From assembly GCA_031282465.1 (NCBI GenBank), contig JAITDR010000012.1, forward strand, positions 1-7,517: a stretch of 7,517 nt of DNA, written 5' to 3'. Below, one piece after another: positions 1 to 6,060 of the stretch; position 1 is the stretch's first letter, and the number at the start of each line of letters is the position of its first letter. The position numbers and the translations under genes are program-made. The notes under the pieces are model-generated. The model had not been told where the DNA came from and searched no databases. It was given only the letters and a program-made list of their open reading frames with translations. This stretch comes from Desulfovibrio sp. (GTDB lineage Bacteria; Desulfobacterota; Desulfovibrionia; Desulfovibrionales; Desulfovibrionaceae).

Positions 1-861
1 GCGTTCGATGGCCAGGGTAAAGGCGCGGTATTCGTTGTACCATCCGGCTCTGCGGTCGTTTTCCACGCTGTCGATGACCGTTGCTATTTCCGACAGGCGC
101 ACGGGTGCGCCGCCTCTCCCGGCGACGATCAGCGGTTTGTATTCGTCCGCCTTGTACAAAGCTCCGGAGCTTTGCACCGTGTATTCGCGCACTCTGCCGC
201 TCAGGGAACCGACGGGCTGGTTGGAGTTGCCTTCCTGTAGGGCGGCGGCTATCTCGTCTATGCCTATGTTGCGCGAGGCGACGGCTTCCGGGTCTACCTG
301 CACGCGCACGGCGTACTTGAGCTGGCCGTACACGGAGACCTGGGAGACGCCTTTGACTGTGGACAGGCGCTGGGCCACGAGATTTTCGGCGTACTCGTTG
401 ACATCCGTCAAGCGCATGGTGGGCGAGTACATGGCGAGATAAAAGACGGGCAAGTCGGCGGGGTTCACCTTTCTGAACGCGGGGGGCGTCGGCAGGTCGG
501 CCGGCAGACGCCGCATGGCCGCGGAGATGGCCGTCTGCACATCCAAAGCCGCGGCGTCGATATCCCGTTCCAGGGCAAACTGCAGGGTAATGCGCGTCCG
601 GCCGAGATTGCTCACGGAAATCATGGAATCCAGGCCAGCTATGGTGGAAAACTGTTTTTCCAGAGGCGTCGCCACCGAAGACGCCATTGTTTCCGGGCTT
701 GCTCCGGGGTAATCCACAATCACGCCTATCGTCGGGAAATCCACAGTCGGCAGGGCGGCTGTCGGCAAAAGTCGATAGCCCATGATGCCGGCCGCCATAA
801 TGCCGAGCATAATCAGGGTGGTGGCCACCGGACGACGAATGAAAATTTCCGACGGATTCAT
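1..861 (-). CDS. RND-family efflux pump inner-membrane subunit, MdtB/MdtC-like (N-terminal part, runs off left edge)
   Basis: This is the inner-membrane proton-driven transporter of a tripartite RND pump, which exports drugs, detergents or metals through a periplasmic adaptor and an outer-membrane channel. Translation of the minus strand gives 287 codons without a stop up to base 1. It opens with MNPSEIFIRRPVATTLIML, the usual cytoplasmic start plus transmembrane segment 1 (about residues 9-31). It continues with LLPTAALPTVDFPTI and YPGASPETMASSVATPLE, then a porter-domain stretch (LQFALERDIDAAALDVQ, residues 93-109). The 'PGASPETMASSVATPLE' and 'RKVNPADLP' wording matches the MdtB/MdtC/HAE1 branch most closely. 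ATG at 861 is preceded by AAAGGA about 8 nt upstream. The rest of the protein, usually a little over 1000 residues in total, lies outside the window, so it is partial and not shown to be broken. No adaptor gene precedes it here; a glycosyltransferase does, 141 bp upstream. Confidence 0.93.
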   Translation of the reverse strand, partial: MNPSEIFIRRPVATTLIMLGIMAAGIMGYRLLPTAALPTVDFPTIGVIVDYPGASPETMASSVATPLEKQFSTIAGLDSMISVSNLGRTRITLQFALERDIDAAALDVQTAISAAMRRLPADLPTPPAFRKVNPADLPVFYLAMYSPTMRLTDVNEYAENLVAQRLSTVKGVSQVSVYGQLKYAVRVQVDPEAVASRNIGIDEIAAALQEGNSNQPVGSLSGRVREYTVQSSGALYKADEYKPLIVAGRGGAPVRLSEIATVIDSVENDRRAGWYNEYRAFTLAIER

Positions 862-1002
862 CACGATGTCCTTTGCGCTGCCGGCAGAGGGACGGCTGTG
901 GATTGCCGCATCCGATTTTTCTGTTCGGGGATGCGGGCATGCGGGAGGCTTACCTTGTTGCCGACCCGAAAGCAAGAGGGTCCTGGACCGGCCCGTTTTC
1001 GG
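862..1002 (-). other. Intergenic gap between glycosyltransferase and RND pump gene
   Basis: This 141-bp gap separates the TAG stop of the glycosyltransferase from the RND start. I see no hairpin followed by a T tract on the minus strand, so read-through from the glycosyltransferase operon into the pump gene is possible. A weak TTGCTT-N17-TAAGCC promoter-like pair exists but is too poor to call. No small ORF with a ribosome binding site was found. Confidence 0.5.
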
Positions 1003-2187
1003 CTATTCCTCGTTTCCCGCTCTCTTCACGCCGAGTACGCGTCCGTCCCCCCCCAGGACATAGCGTATGCCGCGCCAGACTACGCTCCTGCCCGTGACGG
1101 TTCGCGCATAGTTGCCGAAAAGCGCCGCTGTCGCAACCGCAAGCCCTTTGAGCCACGCGCTTCTCGGACAATCGGCCGCAACGCGGCGGCGCAGCAGTTC
1201 CTGCAGCAGTATCTGCCCGCAGAGGACAAGCAGAGCGGCCGCCTGCATCGGGAACGACACGCCGCCCCGCACGACAAGGACCAAGACATACGGACAGGCG
1301 GCGCAGGCGGCGGCAAACCAGGTAAGACAAAAGCCGATAAGCAGCCAGGCTCCGAAGGTATACACTCTGGGATAAAAAAGCTGGCGGAAAAGCCACTCGT
1401 CCAGAGTTTTCCGGGTCACCGAACGGGCGCTGCTCTCCAACAGGGCGTCCGGACAAAACAGAACGGGGATGCCTTTTTTGCCCAGCAGACCTGCCAGAGC
1501 GGAGTCGTCCACCACCGTCCGCCGCCATAGTCCGGCTACGTCGAGGCGCTTGAATGCCGCAGCGCGCGCCGCGGTGGCGCCGCCCCAAGGTTGCGTGAAA
1601 AACGGCAACGATTGAAGAAAAAGCATGAAACGGTTGATTGCGTGAAACGCCGTTGTGGGCGGTTCCGTCGTATACAGGCGCGAACGCCGGTATCCCGTGC
1701 AAAAATCGGCTTGGTCGAGCAGGATGGGGTGAACAAGCTTGCGGATGAAGTCGGGTTCCGCGCGATGATTGGCGTCGCAGAACACATAGACGGCCGTGTC
1801 CGGATCGACGGCTTCAAGACAGGACAACAGGTTTTGATTTTTCTGTCCCGAACGGACGGCTTCCGGCGCATGCACAAGGCGCGCGTGCGCGTAGCGGGCG
1901 CTCAGTTCCGAGGCCGGCGCGTATGCGGGGTCGGTGATGCCGCATACGGCGAGACAGACCGTCAGGTTGGGATAATCCTGCTCAAGCAGGCTGCGCAGGG
2001 CCGCTTCCGTATCGTGATTGTACCCGGTCACGGGGATCATCACGGCCACAGGCGGCAAAGGCCGGGGAGCAGGCAGGGCGGAAAGCCGGAACGCCTTGTG
2101 CAGGCGCTTCGTATCCAAACACAGGCCGCAGTACAAAAGCGCCGCTTGCGCCCAGGCGGCGATCAGCAGACACAGAGCAAGGGTCAC
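1003..2187 (-). CDS. Membrane-anchored family 2 glycosyltransferase, ceramide-glucosyltransferase (GT21/HpnI)-like
   Basis: This is a 394-residue GT-A glycosyltransferase that probably adds a sugar from a nucleotide-sugar to a lipid or lipid-linked acceptor at the inner face of the membrane. An N-terminal membrane segment (about residues 3-23) is followed by the catalytic domain: VAVMIPVTGYN (48-57), KNQNL (116-120), the metal/nucleotide motif FCDANH (D138), WGGATAARAAAF (201-212) and VVDDSA (D227/D228). Three hydrophobic stretches follow (about 278-306, 314-330, 345-358), with WRGIRY near the end (371-376). The usual (Q/R)xxRW box is not canonical; the equivalent region reads EWLFRQLFYPR (264-274). 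The start is GTG at 2187, which overlaps the TGA of the upstream gene as GTGA, a translational-coupling arrangement. Acceptor and sugar cannot be told from sequence. HpnI-like hopanoid or glycolipid work is possible, but no hopanoid genes are seen here. Confidence 0.85.
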   Translation of the reverse strand: MTLALCLLIAAWAQAALLYCGLCLDTKRLHKAFRLSALPAPRPLPPVAVMIPVTGYNHDTEAALRSLLEQDYPNLTVCLAVCGITDPAYAPASELSARYAHARLVHAPEAVRSGQKNQNLLSCLEAVDPDTAVYVFCDANHRAEPDFIRKLVHPILLDQADFCTGYRRSRLYTTEPPTTAFHAINRFMLFLQSLPFFTQPWGGATAARAAAFKRLDVAGLWRRTVVDDSALAGLLGKKGIPVLFCPDALLESSARSVTRKTLDEWLFRQLFYPRVYTFGAWLLIGFCLTWFAAACAACPYVLVLVVRGGVSFPMQAAALLVLCGQILLQELLRRRVAADCPRSAWLKGLAVATAALFGNYARTVTGRSVVWRGIRYVLGGDGRVLGVKRAGNEE

Positions 2188-3443
2188 GGCGGTGTCGTAC
2201 CTTCCGCGCGGCTTGCGTCGAAAAGCGCCGCGAGCCGCTTGAGATTCGCGTCCGTATTGAACATTTCTCCGACCAGCGCCCGCCCTCGGGCGGCCATGCG
2301 CAGAGCGCCGGGGCGGTCGGAAACGAGCACACGCACGGCGTCGGCCAGAGCGGCGGCATCACGTTCAGGCACAAGCAGCCCTGTTTCGCCGTGACGAATC
2401 ACGTCGCCCACGCCGGATACCGGCGTGCTTATCACGGGCAGACCGTGACTCAGGGCTTCCATGATCACTGTGGGCAGCCCGTCGCCTTTGCCGTCGGACC
2501 CGGCGAGGCAGCAGGGCATGAGAAAGACGTCCGCGGCGAGCAACAGTTCCGGCAAATCTTCATGGGCGACGAAGCCTGGAAAATGCGTCCGGGCTTCCAC
2601 TCCCGACGCCTGTGCCTGCTGTTTGAGTTTTTTCTCCCACGCGCCGGAGCCGGCTACGGTGAGTTCGGCCTCCAGACCTCCGTCAGTCAGTATCTTGAGC
2701 GCTTCAACGGCATATTGAAAGCCTTTGGTTTCCACAAGGCGGCCGACTGCCAGCAGGCGCAGGGGCGGACGCATGGGCGCTTCCGCCGTGCGTTCCGAGG
2801 GCAGTGTGCACACGTTGTAGATGAGATGATGTTTTCCGGCCGCGGCGCCTGCCGGATCGAATCGCGCAAGATAGGGCAGGTTGTGCGAGGCGTCGACGCG
2901 CGCAAAGACGGCGGCTTGCAGTTTTTCGGCCAACGCGCCGTCCGGCGGACGAATGTCTCCGGCAAGGCAGTTCATGGAGAAGGGAATCCCGGTGAGCCGG
3001 GACGCCGTCCAGGCGGCTGCAGCCGGACCGCAGGCCCATGCCGCGTGAAGGTGCCCGATGTTCAGTGCCTTGCAGCGTTCGGCCAGATAAAAACCGCAGA
3101 GCGCCGCCCAGGTGTTTTCCAGTTGTTGCTCCACGTCCCGCCGGCGGCGGAAGACAATATCCCTGAGTATCCCGGCGCTGACGCGGGGCCGGGTGATTAT
3201 GCCCCGGAGTACGGCGGCGCAGATGCACAAAAAAGATGCCGCGCCCAAGTGTTCCACGAGCAACCTGCCGTGCCGCAACCTCGGGCCGAGCTCTTTGCCG
3301 CAAGGGCCGTACAGGCTGAATCCGCTGACGGGAAAACCTCGGTCGTACAGGGCTTCCGCCTCGTAGTAGATAAAGGTTTCCGAGGCAAGGGGCAGCCAGA
3401 GGGAGACATAGGCCGTCCGGACGTGAGCGCGTTCCCCCGGCAT
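2184..3443 (-). CDS. Family 4 (GT-B) glycosyltransferase
   Basis: This 419-residue retaining GT-B enzyme probably transfers a hexose during synthesis of a surface polysaccharide or lipid-linked glycan. The N-terminal acceptor domain starts AYVSLWLPLASETFIYYEAE, the 'p..SEtFi..E' opening common in this family, and contains HLHAAWA (131-137). The C-terminal donor domain shows LLAVGRLVETKGFQYAVEAL (230-249), LTVAGSG (261-267), FPGFVAHEDLPELL (288-301) and GDGLPTVIMEALSHGLPVIST (320-340). The last stretch carries the E-x7-E site with aspartate in the first position (D321, E329). ATG at 3443 is chosen because it lies 5 nt after the stop of the upstream radical SAM gene and places the family opening near the N-terminus. 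An ATG at 3482 would add 13 residues, but it overlaps the upstream gene by 34 nt and has no good ribosome binding site. The ribosome binding site at 3443 is also weak, so coupling to the upstream gene is likely. Confidence 0.92.
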   Translation of the reverse strand: MPGERAHVRTAYVSLWLPLASETFIYYEAEALYDRGFPVSGFSLYGPCGKELGPRLRHGRLLVEHLGAASFLCICAAVLRGIITRPRVSAGILRDIVFRRRRDVEQQLENTWAALCGFYLAERCKALNIGHLHAAWACGPAAAAWTASRLTGIPFSMNCLAGDIRPPDGALAEKLQAAVFARVDASHNLPYLARFDPAGAAAGKHHLIYNVCTLPSERTAEAPMRPPLRLLAVGRLVETKGFQYAVEALKILTDGGLEAELTVAGSGAWEKKLKQQAQASGVEARTHFPGFVAHEDLPELLLAADVFLMPCCLAGSDGKGDGLPTVIMEALSHGLPVISTPVSGVGDVIRHGETGLLVPERDAAALADAVRVLVSDRPGALRMAARGRALVGEMFNTDANLKRLAALFDASRAEGTTPP

Positions 3444-3448
3444 GCGGA

Positions 3449-4663
3449 TTAGTACCCCATGAGCCCGCAACAGCGGGTGCATACCGGCATCAGGCCGTCT
3501 TTGCTCAGGCTTGCGCGAAAGGCGCGGTATTTCGCGTTGTTCCAGAGTTCCGTGACGGTCGCCTCGCGCACGTTGCCGACGACGTAGTCGTGGTAATCCC
3601 GGCAGGGCGACATGTCGCCGTCGGAGTCAAGCTCCACCGCACGAAAAATGGAGATGCAACGGTCAAACCCGAAGGTTGCCGCGTGGTTGCCGTAGTATTC
3701 GCGCAGGTCGTCGGCCGACGTGAGTCGAGGAAGAATGTTGACGGCGGGCGCGGCCGGACCTGCCGACCGGCGCTCCAACTCCCGGAGTTGCTCGGCAAGG
3801 ACTTTCGCGTCCTTGTTCACCCAGTCTCCGATCCAGCCCCGGTGCAGTTTGGGGGTAAAGCCGAAGCGTCGTGAAAAATCGGCATCGTGGGACTCGGCCG
3901 AGGCTTCGTCTATCCACCAGGAAAGATAAAATACAAAAAGATCGACGGAGTCTTTGAAGGCTTCGAAAATATCCAGCAGATGCTGCGCGTTGGCGGTGGA
4001 AACGGTAGTGAGCGCGGCCGTGAGCGGCAGTTTGCTTTTTCGGCGGGTTTTTTCCGCGTTGACGGCGGCAAGACCGTCGCGGACAGCGCGGAAATTGTCG
4101 CCTTTGCCCGCCGCCGGCCTGGCCGCGTTGTGCGTTGCCGCATCGTGTCCGTCAACGGACACTTGGAGCAAGAGCATGGGCATGGCCGTAATCCGTGCGG
4201 CAGATGCTTCCAATCCTGTGCCGTTGGTGGCGATCATGGCGGGCATGCGCAGGCGGGTCGCGTGCTCCAGTATATCCAGACTGCCCCGGTAGAGCATGGG
4301 TTCGCCGCCCCAAAGATAGACCGTAGGGCGGTGTCCGTGGGCGACCAGATCGTCCAGAAGCGCGATATAGCGTTCGGGCGGAAGTTCACGGGCGGTCAGT
4401 TCCCGCAACGATTCGCCGTGCAGAAACCCTTTGTCGCCCCATTGGCCGCAGGTGTGGCAGCGCAGGTTGCAGCGGTCCGTGATGCGGACGGAAAGCTGCC
4501 GGATGCCCGCGGCCCGGCCGTCGGCGGGGTTGCGGCGCAACCAATCGAAGAAAACCTTGTCGGCTTCCAGACGTGCCAAACGCGCGAGCATCCAGGGCCG
4601 AGTCAGGACCTTGAGGGCGTTTTTCAGAACAACGCCGGGCGCGACAACTGCTTTTCCGGTCAT
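3449..4663 (-). CDS. Radical SAM protein with SPASM/twitch-like C-terminal cysteines
   Basis: This 404-residue protein is a radical SAM enzyme, expected to bind a [4Fe-4S] cluster and cleave S-adenosylmethionine to start radical chemistry. RITDRCNLRCHTCGQWG holds the CxxxCxxC cluster motif (C65, C69, C72). GGEP at 119-122 is the SAM-amino-group motif, and ATNGTG (145-150) and QVSVDG (167-172) are further core strands. The C-terminal part has C336, SPC (C354) followed by VVGNV and ELW, and a terminal CTRCC (C395, C398, C399). That layout is typical of SPASM/twitch domains that hold an auxiliary cluster. The substrate is unknown, and its place between glycosyltransferases suggests glycan, lipid-head or donor modification. 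ATG at 4663 is preferred: it has AAGGCGGGAGG just upstream, while the TTG at 4702 has no ribosome binding site. It follows the upstream glycosyltransferase by 46 nt and is followed 5 nt later by the next one. Confidence 0.9.
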   Translation of the reverse strand: MTGKAVVAPGVVLKNALKVLTRPWMLARLARLEADKVFFDWLRRNPADGRAAGIRQLSVRITDRCNLRCHTCGQWGDKGFLHGESLRELTARELPPERYIALLDDLVAHGHRPTVYLWGGEPMLYRGSLDILEHATRLRMPAMIATNGTGLEASAARITAMPMLLLQVSVDGHDAATHNAARPAAGKGDNFRAVRDGLAAVNAEKTRRKSKLPLTAALTTVSTANAQHLLDIFEAFKDSVDLFVFYLSWWIDEASAESHDADFSRRFGFTPKLHRGWIGDWVNKDAKVLAEQLRELERRSAGPAAPAVNILPRLTSADDLREYYGNHAATFGFDRCISIFRAVELDSDGDMSPCRDYHDYVVGNVREATVTELWNNAKYRAFRASLSKDGLMPVCTRCCGLMGY

Positions 4664-4709
4664 CCTCCCGCCTTTGCAATGCCGATCCCGGCAATCATTC
4701 AATCGGTTA

Positions 4710-5756
4710 TCACCGGGCGGACATGCCCGGCAGACTTTCCAAATGCGCTTTCAACGCCGTGCGTCCGTTGCAGTCCTCGGCCGCGATACGCGTTCGGCAG
4801 GCCTCCAGCGAGACTTCAAAGGCATCCACTTCCTTCGGGTCAATGACAAAACTCGTATAATACCGCCCGAAGCCCTTTTCCCGAACGAAATGGCAGTTCC
4901 AGAACTGTTCGTACAGAAAGCGGCCCGGAAACAGGAGACAGGGCTTGCCGAAAAGCAGGGCTTCAGTCAACAGGCCGTGGCCTCCGCAAGCGACTACATA
5001 CGCCGCCGAGGCAAAATCTTCAAGAAAACGTCTCCTGCCGGGCTTGCGAAAGATGAGATTTCCCTGTCCCGGTCGTTCTCCCAGACCGTAAATACGGTAT
5101 TCGCGCTTACGCCGGCCGAACAGGTTTCGAATTTTATCCACATCGCAGCCGGGCACATACATAAGGGCGTGTTCACCGGTTTCCGGCTGCACGGCCAGGG
5201 CGTCGGGGCGCGGAACTGTGCCGAAAATCGCGTCGTTGTGCGGGTCGACAAGCGGTGGGCGGTGAAAAGATATAATCAGGTGCCCTTGCAGTCCGGGCAG
5301 GAAAAAGCGCATGATGCCTGTTGCCGTGAGTCTGGGGATTGTCTGCCCCGGCGGCGGCGTGTGGCGGGTTCTGCTCAGCACGTGCTGGTGGTCGAGGCTG
5401 TAACATGGTCTGCCCAGAGCCTCAGCTGCCCGCGGGGTGAAATATTCGTTGTCGGTAAGAATCAGATCAGGCTCAAAGGCCGTGATGATTTCTTGAAGGC
5501 GGTGCATCCAACGCGTTGCGGAAGCGCGTTTGCCGATGAAGTTGGCGATGGTCGGCACCCATTGCACGGAGTTGTCGCGCACCAGCATCCCGACAAGCGG
5601 CAGTTCCTCAAAGGCGAAGCCGGCATCCCGCGCCCGCGCGGCCGCGCCGCCGCCCGCGAACAACACTTCGTGCCCGGAAAGCAGCTCGGCAACGGACAGG
5701 GAACGATTGATATGCCCGTTGGCGTCACCTTGAACGCCGTAAAAAATCCTGGCCAT
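4710..5756 (-). CDS. MJ1255/MurG-like GT-B glycosyltransferase (Glyco_trans_1_3 type)
   Basis: This 348-residue GT-B glycosyltransferase is the first gene of the operon. It opens with MARIFYGVQGDANGHINRSL, the glycine-rich first loop ('YGv.G.G.GH..RS') seen in the MJ1255-like group and related to MurG and diacylglycerol glucosyltransferases. Then come the acceptor-side DLILTDNEYF (97-106) and SLDHQHVL (120-127). The donor-binding half has CGGHGLLTEALLFGKPCLLFPG (257-278) and EQFWNCHFVREKGFG (283-297), where GGHG and EQ are the usual nucleotide-sugar contacts. There is no signal peptide or membrane span, so it is probably cytoplasmic or peripheral at the membrane. ATG at 5756 has GGAG 8 nt upstream. 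A strong promoter candidate lies about 130-160 bp upstream. Donor and acceptor are not predictable; a lipid acceptor is plausible by family analogy. Confidence 0.88.
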   Translation of the reverse strand: MARIFYGVQGDANGHINRSLSVAELLSGHEVLFAGGGAAARARDAGFAFEELPLVGMLVRDNSVQWVPTIANFIGKRASATRWMHRLQEIITAFEPDLILTDNEYFTPRAAEALGRPCYSLDHQHVLSRTRHTPPPGQTIPRLTATGIMRFFLPGLQGHLIISFHRPPLVDPHNDAIFGTVPRPDALAVQPETGEHALMYVPGCDVDKIRNLFGRRKREYRIYGLGERPGQGNLIFRKPGRRRFLEDFASAAYVVACGGHGLLTEALLFGKPCLLFPGRFLYEQFWNCHFVREKGFGRYYTSFVIDPKEVDAFEVSLEACRTRIAAEDCNGRTALKAHLESLPGMSAR

Positions 5757-5807
5757 TTGCCTGTCTCCGCGTCTCTGCCGGGCCGTTGCCGTTTATGTCG
5801 GGTTCGC

Positions 5808-5824
5808 GGGCGGCTGCGCCGCCC
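5808..5824 (-). other. GC-only stem-loop in glycosyltransferase operon leader
   Basis: A perfect 7-bp inverted repeat, GGGCGGC-TGC-GCCGCCC on the plus strand, lies in the predicted 5' untranslated leader about 50 nt before the first start codon. There is no T tract on the minus strand after it, so it is not a classical terminator. It follows a purine-rich GGAGGAGGG run on the mRNA. It may affect translation or mRNA stability, or be chance in GC-rich DNA. Confidence 0.4.
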
Positions 5825-5862
5825 TGCCCTCCTCCGCTATCGGCAGATGCCGGAAAACATTG

Positions 5863-5878
5863 CCGTAACGGATTACGG
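5863..5878 (-). other. Stem-loop at predicted 5' end of operon mRNA
   Basis: The minus strand reads CCGTAA-TCCG-TTACGG, a perfect 6-bp stem closing a UNCG-type tetraloop. It begins within a few bases of the transcription start expected from the promoter at 5888-5917. A 5'-terminal hairpin of this kind can protect an mRNA from decay, and as DNA it could equally be an operator half-site pair. Confidence 0.4.
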
Positions 5879-5887
5879 GCGCGGTGC

Positions 5888-5917
5888 AGTAAACACTTGC
5901 CGCATAAGCCGTGTCAA
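5888..5917 (-). promoter_or_regulatory. Sigma-70-type promoter of the glycosyltransferase operon
   Basis: On the minus strand a perfect TTGACA -35 box (5912-5917) is followed after 18 bp by TTTACT (5888-5893), which matches 4 of 6 bases of TATAAT. Transcription would start near 5880 and run left, giving a leader of about 120 nt before the ATG at 5756. The -35 box touches the tandem repeats at 5918-5977, so a bound regulator could activate or block polymerase here. Confidence 0.6.
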
Positions 5918-5977
5918 GGATAACATGCTGCCGACAGGGATGACATGCCGTCGACAGGACGCCATGCGGAGACAAGT
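5918..5977. repeat. Three imperfect ~20-bp tandem repeats, putative operator array
   Basis: Units start at about 5918, 5938 and 5958: GGATAACATGCTGCCGACAG, GGATGACATGCCGTCGACAG and a weaker third copy with CATGCGGAGACA. The CATGC core recurs at 5924, 5944 and 5963. Units 1 and 2 share 14 of 16 core bases. The ~20-bp spacing is two helical turns, so proteins bound at each unit would sit on the same DNA face. The array ends exactly at the -35 box of the leftward promoter and lies about 30 bp before the TATAAT of the rightward one. Confidence 0.55.
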
Positions 5978-6006
5978 CGGGACCGGCGCATTCAAGCCAA
6001 AAAGTC

Positions 6007-6012
6007 TATAAT
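6007..6012 (+). promoter_or_regulatory. Consensus -10 box (TATAAT) upstream of the ATPase gene
   Basis: A perfect TATAAT lies 48 bp before the ATG at 6061, giving a leader of about 40 nt. No good -35 hexamer is seen at 16-18 bp, where the DNA is GC-rich. The promoter may therefore be weak, or may depend on an activator, possibly one bound at 5918-5977. Confidence 0.4.
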
Positions 6013-6060
6013 GCGGCATTGCATATATCTTACCCGGTTACGGCTCGTTCAGGAAAGTTT

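Noticed and set aside
157..174. Perfect 18-bp palindrome CAAAGCTCCGGAGCTTTG
   Set aside because: It lies inside the RND coding sequence and encodes the in-frame stretch QSSGALY. There is no nearby start, terminator or repeat copy, so chance within coding DNA is more likely than an operator.
1591..2394. Long plus-strand open frames over the minus-strand glycosyltransferases (also 2391-3452, 3887-4846, 4431-6011)
   Set aside because: They are antisense shadows caused by high GC at third positions. They lack domain-like composition and ribosome binding sites, while the minus strand has clear family motifs.
2409..2427. 8-bp stem CACGCCGG-ATA-CCGGCGTG
   Set aside because: It lies in the conserved TPVSGVGDV stretch of the family 4 glycosyltransferase. 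Codon use of a conserved motif in GC-rich DNA explains it, and there is no T tract or gene boundary.
5793..5975. 60-codon minus-strand frame in the leader region
   Set aside because: It would start upstream of the predicted promoter, spans the repeats and -35/-10 boxes, and has no recognisable protein features.
5918..5977. CRISPR-like array
   Set aside because: The repeats are contiguous with no unique spacers and only three imperfect units, which fits an operator array rather than CRISPR.
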